DNA from: Solidesulfovibrio fructosivorans JJ]
GTDB lineage: Bacteria > Desulfobacterota > Desulfovibrionia > Desulfovibrionales > Desulfovibrionaceae
Reading direction: 5' to 3'
Length of the DNA: 46,553 nucleotides
Assembly: GCF_000179555.1 (NCBI RefSeq)
Contig: NZ_AECZ01000032.1
Span: 1 to 46,553, forward strand
Shown: positions 1 to 8,358 of the stretch, in pieces
How the letters are laid out: every line of letters starts with the position of its first letter
Numbering within the stretch: position 1 is the stretch's first letter
The notes under the pieces: generated by a model
The model's input: only the letters and a program-made list of their open reading frames with translations
Told to the model about the DNA's origin: nothing
The model's database searches: none
Made by a program: the position numbers and the translations under genes

Positions 1-55
1 GGGGCAGGGCCCCTGGCAGGGGGAGGTCCAGGAGGCGCACAAAAGGAGAATAACC

Positions 56-301
56 ATGCCGATTTATGACATTACGTGCCCGGCGTGCGGGTACAGCGGC
101 GAAGTGATCCGGCCCCGGGCCGAGGATGCGCCGGTTTGTCCCCAATGCGGGGCCGCGGCGCAAAAACTGCTTTCCGCCACGAGTTCGCTGACGGGCAAGG
201 CGGCGACCGGGTTGCCGGGTCCTTCGGACCATGGCTGTTGCGGTTCGCATCCCGGCCATGCCGGTTGCGCCGGCCCCGGCTCGTGTTGCGGCAAGGCGTG
301 A
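56..301 (+). CDS. FmdB-family zinc-ribbon protein
   Basis: An 81-residue protein that opens with the FmdB/CxxC_CXXC_SSSS-type zinc ribbon: two CxxC knuckles at C8/C11 and C28/C31 around a short spacer. These ribbons bind one metal ion; the family's molecular role is poorly known (it was named after a putative regulator of formamidase/amidase genes). After about residue 55 the ribbon gives way to a Gly/His/Cys-rich tail with two CC pairs and two His, which could bind further metal. The start is fixed by AAAAGGAGAA 5 bases before the ATG. Its TGA lies inside GTGAGGGAGA, the ribosome-binding region of the next gene, so the two are almost certainly co-transcribed. Confidence 0.85.
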   Translation: MPIYDITCPACGYSGEVIRPRAEDAPVCPQCGAAAQKLLSATSSLTGKAATGLPGPSDHGCCGSHPGHAGCAGPGSCCGKA

Positions 302-315
302 GGGAGACCTTGTTT

Positions 316-675
316 ATGGAAATTCTGCTTGTCACCGCCCGTCCCCGGGTGCTCACCGACTTCACCGCCGCCCTGGCCGCCGGAGGCGCTCATGTCACCA
401 TCGCCCCGGACGCGGCCACCGCGTTGGAATCCGCCGCCGCGGGCCACCCTGTTTTGTGCGTGGCCGACGAAAACCTGCCCGACCTCGAACCATTCACCCT
501 GGTGGCAAGGCTCATGCAGCAAAACGCCATGATTTTCACGGCGGTGGTCTCGGGCCTGTCCGAAGCGGATTTCCACGAAGCCGGCGAAGGACTCGGCATT
601 CTCAAGCGTCTTCCTCCGAACCCGGATGCGGCGGCGGCCAAGGACTTGCTGGCCACCCTCGCGGCGGTGGCCTAG
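316..675 (+). CDS. Receiver-like (CheY-like) small protein
   Basis: A 119-residue stand-alone protein with the alternating strand/helix pattern of a response-regulator receiver: EILLVTA at the N-terminus, an acidic VCVADENLPDL segment where the phospho-acceptor Asp would sit (around residues 51-60), and FTAVVSGLSE in place of the usual Thr/Ser strand. The acidic pair after the first strand is absent, so it may be a degenerate receiver that does not take phosphate. The ATG at 316 has GGGAG 8 bases upstream, inside the end of the zinc-ribbon gene. The next gene starts 12 bases after its stop, so all three look like one operon. Receiver identity is by fold pattern only. Confidence 0.65.
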   Translation: MEILLVTARPRVLTDFTAALAAGGAHVTIAPDAATALESAAAGHPVLCVADENLPDLEPFTLVARLMQQNAMIFTAVVSGLSEADFHEAGEGLGILKRLPPNPDAAAAKDLLATLAAVA

Positions 676-687
676 GGAGCACAGTCC

Positions 688-1515
688 ATGGCTGTTCGGT
701 CCCTGCGCGTTCTGGTGGACAACGTCTCGAGCGATCCACGCCTTGGGGCCGAGCACGGCTGGTCGGTGTGGATCGACGCGGGTGAGGCCGGCTGTCTCCT
801 GTGGGACACCGGCCAGACCGGCCTTGTGGCGCAAAACGCCGCCGCCTGCGGCATCGACCCCACCTCCGCCCGGGCCATCGCCCTAAGCCACGGGCACTAC
901 GACCACAGCGGCGGGCTGGCGACCTTGCTCGACGCGGGATACGCCGGCCCCGTCCACGGCCATCCGGACGTCTGGCGGCAACGTTACAGCCGTCGCGACG
1001 CCAACACCTATCGTTCCGCCGGCATGAACGACGGCCGGCTCCCGAACGGCCTGCCCGAATTCGTTCCCCTTCGGGACGCCCAGACCCTCGCCCCGGGTAT
1101 CACCTTCGTCACCGACATCCCTCGCCGGCCGGGCAACTTCACGGCCACGGCCAACCTTTTTCGCGACACCGCCGGCCATGAGCCGGACCGCGTGCCCGAC
1201 GACGCTTTTCTGGTCATCGACGCGCCGGGGGGCAAGCTGGCGCTCCTTGGCTGCTGCCATGCCGGCCTGGCCAACAGCCTGGAAGCGGCCAAGGACGCGT
1301 GCGGCATCAAGCGCTTCCAAACGGTGGTCGGCGGGCTGCACCTGATCGGCGCGCCCGAGTCCGCCATGGCCGAAACCGTCGACGCCCTGACACGTTTCGG
1401 CGTGACGCGGCTCTACGCCGGGCACTGCACGGGCCAAGCCGGGCTGGACTATCTGCGCGAACATTTCCAAGGCGACTTCACGCCCACCGGCGCGGGCTTG
1501 GAGATAGTTCCGTAG
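688..1515 (+). CDS. MBL-fold metallo-hydrolase (dihydropterin ribofuranosyl-aminobenzene phosphate synthase-like)
   Basis: A 275-residue metallo-beta-lactamase-fold enzyme. The metal motif is SHGHYDHSGG at residues 67-76 (H68, H70, D72, H73), with further ligands expected at H191 (GCCHAGL) and H246 (AGHCTG). Opening with an LVDN motif and closing with a GHCTG motif is typical of the branch annotated as 7,8-dihydropterin-6-methyl-4-(beta-D-ribofuranosyl)aminobenzene 5'-phosphate synthase, a tetrahydromethanopterin-pathway name often applied to bacterial homologues of unknown substrate. I infer a cytosolic hydrolase of unknown substrate; no signal peptide is visible. Start ATG 688 follows GGGAGCACAGTCC. 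A large palindrome of the dispersed repeat family follows 13 bases after its stop. Confidence 0.85.
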   Translation: MAVRSLRVLVDNVSSDPRLGAEHGWSVWIDAGEAGCLLWDTGQTGLVAQNAAACGIDPTSARAIALSHGHYDHSGGLATLLDAGYAGPVHGHPDVWRQRYSRRDANTYRSAGMNDGRLPNGLPEFVPLRDAQTLAPGITFVTDIPRRPGNFTATANLFRDTAGHEPDRVPDDAFLVIDAPGGKLALLGCCHAGLANSLEAAKDACGIKRFQTVVGGLHLIGAPESAMAETVDALTRFGVTRLYAGHCTGQAGLDYLREHFQGDFTPTGAGLEIVP

Positions 1516-1528
1516 AGAAGCGGAGGCC

Positions 1529-1603
1529 GCCGGGGGAGGGAACCCTTTTTTGAAAAAAAGGGTTCCCTCCCCCGGCCCCCCACCCTCCCTAAAAACTTTC
1601 ATA
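1529..1603 (+). repeat. Dispersed palindromic repeat, copy A
   Basis: A near-perfect inverted repeat at 1529-1576 (arms begin GCCGGGGGAGGGAACCC, loop made of a T run and an A run) followed by a one-sided tail rich in CCC that ends CTAAAAACTTTCA. The same palindrome-plus-tail arrangement occurs at 3109, 9041, 9142 (minus) and 37550. It follows the stop of the MBL gene and could end its transcript, but the symmetric T/A centre and the shared tail mark it as a repeated element rather than a simple terminator. Confidence 0.8.
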
Positions 1604-1706
1604 AGAGGAGCCTTGTAGCAGATTTTCTGTGGCGCCAGCCTTGCCCCTCTGCCGGGAATCAGCCATTCTAAGGAAAGTTCGACCGAAAGTCGGAAGGAGG
1701 AGAGCA

Positions 1707-3095
1707 ATGTATTTCAAGCAGATACAGACTCCGGGTTTGGGCTGTTTTTCCTACGTTCTCGGCTGCCCCGCCGCCCATGTCTGCGTGGTGGTCGACCCCA
1801 AACGCGACATCGACTGCTACCTGGAGATCGCCCGCGACGAGGGCATGCGCATCATCGGCATCATCGAGACCCACCTGCACGCCGACCACATAAGCGGCGG
1901 CCAGGAACTGCGCGCCGCCACAGGGGCGGATATCCACATCCACCCCGACGCCGGCGTGACCTATCCCCACAAGCCGCTGGCCGAAGGCCAGGTGATCGAA
2001 GCCGGCGCGGCCCGCCTGGAAGTGCTCTACACGCCCGGCCACACGCCCAATTCCGTGTCCCTTCTGGTCAGCGACCTGGTGCGCTCGCCGGAGCCGTGCA
2101 TGCTTCTCACCGGCGACGTACTGTTCGTCGGCGACATCGGCCGGCCGGACCTGCCGGGCGCGGCGATCCTCGATGCCCAGGTGCAAAACCTCTACGACAG
2201 CCTCTACGAGAAGCTGGGCAAGCTGCCGGCGGACCTGGAAATCTACCCCGCCCACGGGCAGGGGTCGCTTTGCGGCCGGGGCATGAGCGCCAAGGGCGTG
2301 TCCACCCTCGGCTACGAGCGCCGGGCCAACGCCATGCTCGGCTACCCCGATTTCGCCAGCTTCAAGGCGGCCATTCTGTCCCACCTGCCGGCCCGGCCGA
2401 AAAGCTTCAGCCACATCATCGAGACCAACCGCAAGGGCGCGCCGCTTCGCGACGCCTGCCCCATGGAGCGCGAACTCACCCCGGACCGGTTCGAGGAACT
2501 CATGGCCGCGCCGGACACGGTCGTCATCGACTGCCGCGACACGGCCGCCTACGGCGGGGCGCACATCCCCGGCAGCCTCAACATCGGCTTCGACAAACAG
2601 CTCGCCAACTGGGTGGGCATGTCCGTGGCCCCGGACGCCAAGATCCTCATCGTGGCGGCTGACCGGGAAGGTGCCTCAGCCGTGCGGCTGGAACTCTTCC
2701 GCATCGGCTACGACGCCATCCTCGGGCATCTGGGCGGCGGCATGCCGGCCTGGACCCAGAGCGGCCGGGAAGTGGCGTCGCTTTCCCAGATGTCGGTGCG
2801 CGACCTGTCCAAGGCCCTTGAAGGGGACAACCCGCCGGCGCTGCTCGACGTGCGCACCGACGCGGAATGGGAGGCCGGCCATGTGGCCGCCGCCGCGCAC
2901 CAGCCCTTTGCCGACATCCTGGAACGCGGGGTGGACCTGTGTTTCTCCGGCCCGGTGGTCGTCGTCTGCGGCTCGGGCTACCGCTCCAACATCATCGGCA
3001 GCGCCCTGGCCGCCAAAGGATGCAGCGACGTGCGCTCGGTGGCCGGGGGCATGATCGCCTGGACCCGGGCCGGGCTGCCTGTGGTAACGGCGTAA
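1707..3095 (+). CDS. MBL-fold persulfide dioxygenase-like protein fused to two rhodanese domains
   Basis: A 462-residue fusion. Residues 1-250 are an ETHE1/glyoxalase II-type metallo-beta-lactamase domain with THLHADHISGG (H56, H58, D60, H61) and GDVLFVGDIGRPDL. Two rhodanese domains follow (about 265-360 and 370-460). The second has a P-loop Cys, VVCGSGYRS (C421); the first has AADREGAS near residue 317 and no Cys, so only the second should transfer sulfur. ETHE1-type enzymes oxidise glutathione persulfide to sulfite, and rhodaneses carry sulfane sulfur, so a cytosolic role in handling reactive sulfur is likely; that reaction here is inference. The ATG at 1707 is chosen because GGAGGAGA precedes it; an upstream ATG at 1629 would add 26 residues unlike the family. 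A repeat copy follows the stop. Confidence 0.88.
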   Translation: MYFKQIQTPGLGCFSYVLGCPAAHVCVVVDPKRDIDCYLEIARDEGMRIIGIIETHLHADHISGGQELRAATGADIHIHPDAGVTYPHKPLAEGQVIEAGAARLEVLYTPGHTPNSVSLLVSDLVRSPEPCMLLTGDVLFVGDIGRPDLPGAAILDAQVQNLYDSLYEKLGKLPADLEIYPAHGQGSLCGRGMSAKGVSTLGYERRANAMLGYPDFASFKAAILSHLPARPKSFSHIIETNRKGAPLRDACPMERELTPDRFEELMAAPDTVVIDCRDTAAYGGAHIPGSLNIGFDKQLANWVGMSVAPDAKILIVAADREGASAVRLELFRIGYDAILGHLGGGMPAWTQSGREVASLSQMSVRDLSKALEGDNPPALLDVRTDAEWEAGHVAAAAHQPFADILERGVDLCFSGPVVVVCGSGYRSNIIGSALAAKGCSDVRSVAGGMIAWTRAGLPVVTA

Positions 3096-3108
3096 GAGGG
3101 AGAAAAGA

Positions 3109-3168
3109 GCCGGGGGAAACCTTTCTGAAGAAAGGTTTCCCCCGGGCCCCCTTCCAAAGACTTTTCAG
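3109..3168 (+). repeat. Dispersed palindromic repeat, copy B
   Basis: Inverted repeat at about 3110-3145 with arms GGGGGAAACCTTTCT and their complement, then a tail CCCCCTTCCAAAGACTTTTCA. The arms are identical to those of copy D at 9164-9203. It starts 13 bases after the stop of the MBL-rhodanese gene. Confidence 0.8.
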
Positions 3169-3247
3169 GGAAAACAAGCAGGTTATGTACGATTTCAAGA
3201 GATGACCGGAGGATACGGACCATCCCCGGCCCCGGAAAAACCTGTCG

Positions 3248-3706
3248 TTAATACATCATGCCCGGACCCATCATGCCGCCACCGTACATGCCGCCTCCGT
3301 ACATGCCGCCGCCGTGCCAGCCGCCGCCGTGCCAGCCGCCCATGAACGGGATATCCTCCTTGGCCAGCTGGCGCTGGAGGGCGACCTGCGCTTCGTAGAG
3401 CTTCGAGCGCAACTGGCTGACTTCCGCGGTCAGCGCCTGCACCTTCTTGTCGTCGGCCTTGCCGCCGTAAATCAGCGAGTTCAGTTCATATTGCTTGGCG
3501 ACGAGCTGTTGGCGCAGGCCGCTCGTCTGGGAATAATACGCGCCATAGATTTTTTGCGCCGCCGCCTGCTTTTCCGGCGTCAGGTTCTGATAACCGTAGC
3601 CGTACATCATGCCCGGACCCATCTGCGCGCCGGCGATGCTCCAGGAACCGAGAACGAGAACCGCCGCCAGGGAGAAAATCATTGCCAGCAGTTTCCGCGA
3701 AGTCAT
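3248..3706 (-). CDS. Periplasmic Spy/ZraP-like metal-binding protein
   Basis: A 152-residue exported protein. Residues 1-28 are a signal peptide (LLAMIFSLAAVLVLGS, cleavage near AGA-QM). Next comes a Met/Tyr/Gly patch, then a helical core of LTPEKQAAAQKIYGAYY type with long Gln/Lys/Leu-rich helices, as in the Spy/CpxP/ZraP family of periplasmic chaperones and zinc sensors. The C-terminus from about residue 122 is a tandem repeat of GGWHGGG and GGMYGGG units ending MGPGMMY; its His and Met residues suggest soft-metal (Cu/Zn) binding. The repeat is also visible in the DNA. The ATG at 3706 is chosen for the AAGGAGG 8 bases upstream. No regulator is adjacent. The chaperone or metal role is by family only. 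Confidence 0.82.
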   Translation of the reverse strand: MTSRKLLAMIFSLAAVLVLGSWSIAGAQMGPGMMYGYGYQNLTPEKQAAAQKIYGAYYSQTSGLRQQLVAKQYELNSLIYGGKADDKKVQALTAEVSQLRSKLYEAQVALQRQLAKEDIPFMGGWHGGGWHGGGMYGGGMYGGGMMGPGMMY

Positions 3707-3719
3707 AGTGAAACCTCCT

Positions 3720-3735
3720 TGGATGCCTGCATCCA
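3720..3735 (-). promoter_or_regulatory. Leader hairpin abutting the Shine-Dalgarno of the ZraP-like gene
   Basis: TGGATG and CATCCA form a 6-bp stem with a 4-base loop, ending directly against the AAGGAGG ribosome site of the downstream minus-strand gene. A stem in this position can stabilise the mRNA or modulate access to the site; function is inferred only. Confidence 0.4.
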
Positions 3736-3993
3736 TTGTTTTTGGGACACATCGCGTCCCGCCCAGAAAACAACCGTCTACCGTGACGCGCCTTCCCTCA
3801 CGGGAACCCGGAAAGCCGCGCCACAAAGCGAACCGGCGTCATTTCCGGCCACCTCCCCATCTCTCGCCTAAGGGCATTGCGACACTATCTCGCCACGCCT
3901 CCAAACAACGACGCGGCCGATAGAGATGACTTACGCTAGCACGACGTAAAGAATGCGCAACCGGAAATCCGAAGGCGCTTCCGAGATCGCCAA

Positions 3994-4021
3994 CAAAAAG
4001 CCCCCGCCAAATGGCGGGGGC
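3994..4021 (-). terminator. Rho-independent terminator of the Tim44-like gene
   Basis: On the minus strand, GCCCCCGCC pairs with GGCGGGGGC (9-bp stem, 4-base loop) and is followed by TTTTT. It sits 27 bases past the stop of the minus-strand gene ending at 4048. No gene is seen between here and the upstream gene's leader (3736-3993). Confidence 0.85.
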
Positions 4022-4047
4022 CCGGTCCTTACGGGGCGAATAGCCCG

Positions 4048-4959
4048 TTATCCTTCGAGTTGCTGGATGGCGTCGAGACGCCAGTTGTCGCCGGGAACGT
4101 CGTCGCGGCGCGCGAAATGCCAGATCTCGCGCACCTGTTCAGGCTGGCCGGCCTTGGGGTCTTCGCGCATGAGGGTGTCGAAGTAGGCCGAGGCGATGGT
4201 CGTTTCCCCCATCTTGCGAACCTCCAAGAGCTTGGCGTCCACGAGCAGGACGTCGGTGGGCTCGGGGTTCGGGTCCTCGGCCGCCTGCCGTCGCACGTCC
4301 TCCATGAAGGCCGGCGTGGCAAAGGTGGCGATGTCGCTCACATCCCGGGCGCTCCAGGAGCGTTGCAGCCGGCCGAAAAGCGTTTTCGCGCCGGACAGGA
4401 AATCCTCGACGTCAAAGCCCGGGGGCACGTTGGGCCCGGATGCGGCCTGGGCCTGGGGGCCGGACGACGCCGCGCCGAGATTGGCCCAGCCGCTGCCGGC
4501 CGCCTCACGCATGGGACTGGCCTCGTAAGTCCGCGCCATGGACGGCCCGGACTGGGAGGCCATCCGTCGACGGCCCAGGAACCGGAACAACAAAAAGAGC
4601 CCGCCGCCGATCAAAATCAGGTCGAGCAGGCCCGGTCCGCCGTAGCCGCCGGCATGGCCGCCGCCAAAGAGCATGGAGCCGAGCAGGCCGCCCACGAGCA
4701 GGCCGCCCAGCATGCCGCCCATGCCCGGCCGGGAGAACCGGCCGCCGGGATTGGTCGCGGTCGCCGGATTGGGCCGGGACTGCTGCTGTTGGCTGCCGAA
4801 AAAGCCCGAAGGCGCGCCGGAATTGTTCGGACGGGTGGTGGTGAACGATCGCCGGTTGCCGAAGGAACCGCCGCCGCCCAGCCTTTTGGCCGCGGCGAAA
4901 TCCACGGATGCGAAGACAAGAAGAAGCACAGCCAGCAAAATGCCGGTTGTTCTGACCAC
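4048..4959 (-). CDS. Tim44-like domain membrane protein
   Basis: A 303-residue protein. Residues 1-24 form a signal peptide or N-terminal anchor (GILLAVLLLVFASVDFAAA). A Gly/Ser/Gln/Asn-rich low-complexity stretch follows (to about 75), then a Gly-zipper hydrophobic segment (MLGGLLVGGLLGSMLFGGG) and a second transmembrane helix (LLDLILIGGGLFLLFRFLG). The C-terminal 120 residues carry the Tim44-like/TIM44-related fold: VEDFLSGAKTLFGRLQRSW and closing EIWHFARR...NWRLDAIQQLE, as in bacterial MTERF/Tim44-like lipid-binding domains. Bacterial members are of unknown function. AAGGAGG lies 8 bases before the ATG. It has its own terminator, so it is probably monocistronic. Confidence 0.85.
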   Translation of the reverse strand: MVRTTGILLAVLLLVFASVDFAAAKRLGGGGSFGNRRSFTTTRPNNSGAPSGFFGSQQQQSRPNPATATNPGGRFSRPGMGGMLGGLLVGGLLGSMLFGGGHAGGYGGPGLLDLILIGGGLFLLFRFLGRRRMASQSGPSMARTYEASPMREAAGSGWANLGAASSGPQAQAASGPNVPPGFDVEDFLSGAKTLFGRLQRSWSARDVSDIATFATPAFMEDVRRQAAEDPNPEPTDVLLVDAKLLEVRKMGETTIASAYFDTLMREDPKAGQPEQVREIWHFARRDDVPGDNWRLDAIQQLEG

Positions 4960-5089
4960 GAGAAACCTCCTTGTGGCTTTACGGCCGCGGGCATACGCGG
5001 CGGCCGTCGACGCGCCCCGCTATGCTCCGGTCGGGACGCGCCATCCTTTCATATCAGGCCGCAAGGGGAGGTCGTCAAGGAAAACCGGC

Positions 5090-6043
5090 CTACATGGAAC
5101 AGCGCTTCGGCGCGAAGGACACGGCGAAAGCCGAGACGAAAGGCTTGGCCACGAAGGTCGCGTTGGCCCGGGGCAGGACGGCGAAGGGCTTGCCGATGCT
5201 GCCGTGGCGGGCGACGAGGTTTTGGGCGGTAAATTCCAGCACCAGGGGCGTGATCTCATGGTCGCCGTCGCCGCAGATGCTCTCGCGCACGGCCGGGGCC
5301 AGTTCGCGGGGAGCCTCGCCGGGAAGTCGCGCCACAAGCTGCGAGCGTATGGTGGCGACGCGCGAAACCGTGCCCGAGAGGTCGAAGGCCAGGGAGTTCT
5401 CGTCGCCGGAAATTCCCACCGCGTCGGGATCGTAGGCCCAAATGACGCCGGCCGGTGTGGGCGTCTCCATGGGCCGCGCCGGTTCCAGCGAACGCAGGGC
5501 TCCGCCGGAATGAAAGCTCAGGCCCAAGCGCGCCGGTGCGTTGCCGACCGGCGTTTTCACCGTCACCTCCTCCCCGGGCCACAGGGTGAGGCTGCGCAAT
5601 TCCCCATCCGGGGAAAAGGCCACGGACACGAACCGGGAGGCGATGCGGCCGATGGAGGTGTCCAGGGACAGCGTCTCGGCCAGGCCCGCCTCGTCGGCCT
5701 CGGTCCAGTAGCCGGAGAGCTTGCCGTTGAGCGGAAACACCCGGGCCACGGCCCCGTTCTCGTGAAATGTGACCAATTCGGCCGGAAGCTCCCCCACCGG
5801 CGTATCCACCACGGTGCTGGTCTCGAGCGGCAGCGAACGCACCTGCCCGTTGGGGAAAAAGGTCAGCTGCGGCAGCTGCATGCGCCGCGAGTCGTCGATG
5901 GTGTGCTGGGGCGTGAGCCGCCCGAGCGAGGTTTCCAGGGCCACCGGGCCGTCCAGGGAGACGGCGCGAAGCGAGCCGTCCCGGTAACGGTCCACCGGAC
6001 CGTCCACGGGCAGGTTGCCATAGCGGGTTTCCAGTGTTTCCAT
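5090..6043 (-). CDS. YwqK/MORN-like repeat protein, function unknown
   Basis: A 317-residue protein built from at least four degenerate repeats of about 45 residues, each with a F-x-NG-x-V/L-RSLPL-type hairpin followed by TPVGELPAEL (for example FFPNGQVRSLPLE, FHENGAVARVFPLNG, FSPDGELRSLTLW, FHSGGALRSLEPA). Such G-rich beta-hairpin repeats resemble the YwqK/MORN class. No signal peptide or membrane helix is seen, so it is probably cytosolic. The start follows AAGGAAAAAT. The stop is near the start of the Tim44-like gene, but 130 bases separate them and co-transcription is uncertain. I do not recognise a specific function. Confidence 0.7.
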   Translation of the reverse strand: METLETRYGNLPVDGPVDRYRDGSLRAVSLDGPVALETSLGRLTPQHTIDDSRRMQLPQLTFFPNGQVRSLPLETSTVVDTPVGELPAELVTFHENGAVARVFPLNGKLSGYWTEADEAGLAETLSLDTSIGRIASRFVSVAFSPDGELRSLTLWPGEEVTVKTPVGNAPARLGLSFHSGGALRSLEPARPMETPTPAGVIWAYDPDAVGISGDENSLAFDLSGTVSRVATIRSQLVARLPGEAPRELAPAVRESICGDGDHEITPLVLEFTAQNLVARHGSIGKPFAVLPRANATFVAKPFVSAFAVSFAPKRCSM

Positions 6044-6282
6044 ATTTTTCCTTAAGCAATATCCATTCCAAATATTTATTTTATTATTCCAACATGATAT
6101 ATCTACAGATCGGGAGGGAAAGCACCAAAATCCTACAAATCCGTCACGGCATGCGACAAAATGGTTCCTGCGCGCCTTTCGGTGTCCGTCATGGAGCCGT
6201 AACCCGCGCGCCCCATACTGGCCCCGTCTCCCCGCAACACGCGCCGGCCTTTGCCGAGGCGCGACATCAGCGAGGCCGCCCT

Positions 6283-7386
6283 ATGCTGACCTTCGCCCAT
6301 TCCACTTATTTCCACGACCTGCTCGGCGGTTTTTCGGCCGGGGTGGTCATCGCCAACAGCAAGGGGCTGGTCTACGCCTCCAACCCGGCCGCCGCCACCC
6401 TGCTCGGCGAGACGCCCCAGTCCCTGGCCGACCCGGCCGAAGCCAAGGCCATCATCGCCCGGTCGGACACCCCGCGCGGGCTGGCCCACTTCCTGGCCGC
6501 CCCCATCAAGCACGGCCGCAAACCCGCGCCCATCACCTTCACCTACCGCCATCCCGACGGCACGCTGCGCCATTTCCGCCTGTCGTGCTCGCTGCTTCTG
6601 GAAAACGAAAAGATCTTCGGCATCCTCTTCGAGATCGACGACATGACTGAGATCTTCGCGCTCCACGCCAGGGAACGCGACATGCTGCTCGGCATCCACG
6701 CCGTCCAGCAGGAGCGCATCGAAAGCCTGGGCCGCTTTTCCCTGGCCGTGGCCCATCAGATCAGAAATCCGCTCATGATCATCGGCGGTTTCACCGGACG
6801 GCTACTCAGACGCCATCCCGAAGGCGATCCCGACGCCGAAGCGCTTGCCATGATCCTCGACGGAGCCAGGCGGCTCGAGTCCGTGGTACGTGCCGTGTCG
6901 TCCTACGCCAAACGCCGCCCGGCCGTGCCGGTCATGGCCGACACGGCCGATCTGGCCATGCGGGCCATGGAAACGGCCCGGTCCAGGACGGGATGCAATG
7001 CGCCCTTCACCGTGGACGCGGCCGTGGGGCTGGCGCGCCTCGACGCCGAACTGACGGTGGAGACGCTGGCCGAGCTTTTGGCCAACGCCCTGGAGGCTTG
7101 CGACGCGGCGGAAGAAGGCATGATTTCGGTGCGCGCGCGCCGGGAAGGCGAAACGCTCGTCCTCGCCGTGGAGGATCGGGGACCGGGAGTGGCCGCGGAT
7201 ATCCGGCCGTTCATCTTTGACCCGTTTTTCACCACCAAGGCTGTGGGCGTCGGCATGGGGCTTTGCATCGCCAAGCGCAATGCCGAGGAACTCGGCGGCG
7301 TGTTGCGCGTCGTCGAGCGTCCGGGCGGCGGCTGCCTGGCGGAGTTGACGCTGCCGGACGTCCCGGCCGAGTCGGCCAAGGCCTGA
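6283..7386 (+). CDS. PAS-domain sensor histidine kinase, soluble
   Basis: A 367-residue kinase without membrane segments. Residues 10-122 form a PAS domain (FSAGVVIANSKGLVYASNPAA at its start, ILFEIDDMTE at its end). The HisKA dimerisation segment carries the H-box SLAVAHQIRNPL with H158. The ATPase domain has an N box (LAELLANALEAC), a G1 box (EDRGPGV) and an F/G2 region (FDPFFTTKAVGVGMGLCIAK). There is no receiver domain and no response regulator nearby, so its partner is encoded elsewhere. The ATG at 6283 starts the PAS fold; longer in-frame starts to 6034 add a basic, unstructured extension over AT-rich promoter-like DNA. The ribosome site (GCGAGG) is weak. The nearest gene downstream runs the opposite way. 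Confidence 0.85.
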   Translation: MLTFAHSTYFHDLLGGFSAGVVIANSKGLVYASNPAAATLLGETPQSLADPAEAKAIIARSDTPRGLAHFLAAPIKHGRKPAPITFTYRHPDGTLRHFRLSCSLLLENEKIFGILFEIDDMTEIFALHARERDMLLGIHAVQQERIESLGRFSLAVAHQIRNPLMIIGGFTGRLLRRHPEGDPDAEALAMILDGARRLESVVRAVSSYAKRRPAVPVMADTADLAMRAMETARSRTGCNAPFTVDAAVGLARLDAELTVETLAELLANALEACDAAEEGMISVRARREGETLVLAVEDRGPGVAADIRPFIFDPFFTTKAVGVGMGLCIAKRNAEELGGVLRVVERPGGGCLAELTLPDVPAESAKA

Positions 7387-7653
7387 TCCAGCGGCCGTGA
7401 ACGCGGCCTCTTTTCAGAGGGAATGCCGCAGGCTCCGACGGGGGCGGCCCTCCCAAATGGAGGCGCGGCCTCCTCCCCTGCCCGGCGTTTCTTCCGGGCG
7501 GCATCGGGCGGTCGCGGCCGCGCCCGGGAAGGCAGTCCGGGCGTGGGCCACGGCACGGCGCGGCATCCTTGCAAAAGACGCCGGCAATTTCCGGCGCGGC
7601 GCGAGGCCGGCTCGCCGCTGACGGCGGCGCGGCCGGCGATCGCCCGTGCGCCG

Positions 7654-8049
7654 CTATTCCTCGAGAAAGGCGGACTCGTTTCCGGCCGGAGCCATATAGG
7701 GCCGGCCCATGTCCTCGAGCATGGCCTTGCAGTGGACACACAAGGTGGCGGTGGGCTGGGCGCGCAGGCGGGCCATGCCGATCTCCTCGCCGCACTCCTG
7801 GCAAACGCCGTATTCGCCGTCCTTGACCCGTTCCAGGGCTTCGTGGATCTCGCCGATGAGCTGGCGGTCGCGCTCGCGCATGATGATGTTCATGTGCCGG
7901 TCGGACTCGGCCGTGGCCCGGTCCGTGAGGTCGGCAAACGCCGCCACTTCCTGCGACATGACGTCGAGGGAGTCGCGGGACTGGCCGATGAGGGTTTCGA
8001 GCATTTCGGTGAGCACCTGCTTGAAGCGATCCACGTCAAGATGTCCCAT
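7654..8049 (-). CDS. DksA/TraR-family zinc-finger regulator
   Basis: A 131-residue protein with the DksA layout. An N-terminal coiled coil has an acidic tip (ADLTDRATAESD, D40 and D43), followed by a C4 zinc finger with C83/C86 and C104/C107 and a short helical tail. DksA inserts its coil into the RNA polymerase secondary channel and, with ppGpp, retunes promoters; the two tip acids needed for that are present. The ATG at 8049 follows CTGGAGAAATGCC and is preferred to a longer start at 8202. The (p)ppGpp enzyme at 11263-13494 would supply its co-regulator, but the two genes are separate. It could be a second DksA copy of the genome rather than the main one. Confidence 0.88.
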   Translation of the reverse strand: MGHLDVDRFKQVLTEMLETLIGQSRDSLDVMSQEVAAFADLTDRATAESDRHMNIIMRERDRQLIGEIHEALERVKDGEYGVCQECGEEIGMARLRAQPTATLCVHCKAMLEDMGRPYMAPAGNESAFLEE

Positions 8050-8358
8050 GGCATTTCTCCAGTGCGAGAAAGGTTGACGGACGCCCGGACTCTCCGGGGG
8101 CTCCCCCGGGAACCGAGCGTTATCCGTTTGCCTTAGGGATTTGGAGCGTGAGTGACGGCCGTGTGGAGAGTAGGTGACGGCAGCTTTGGCCGGAAGTTGC
8201 ACCCGGCCGGCAAAATATTCCTTGGGTTTTAAAAAAATTCTTCAATCCATTCGAAGAGGTTATCTCGTATTTTGAGGACTGGCAGCCTTCTTGCTCTCTT
8301 CCAGGCACACGATTCCGTCCCCGCCGGACCGGGTCGAACTTGCCGCCTGGAGGCACAT
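8050..8358. other. Intergenic region between divergent genes
   Basis: It holds no gene. A short GC hairpin (CCGGGGG, loop CT, CCCCCGG at about 8094-8110) lies in the DksA-side leader. An AT-rich stretch at 8215-8275 is the likely promoter zone of the plus-strand gene at 8359. No specific operator is seen. Confidence 0.5.
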
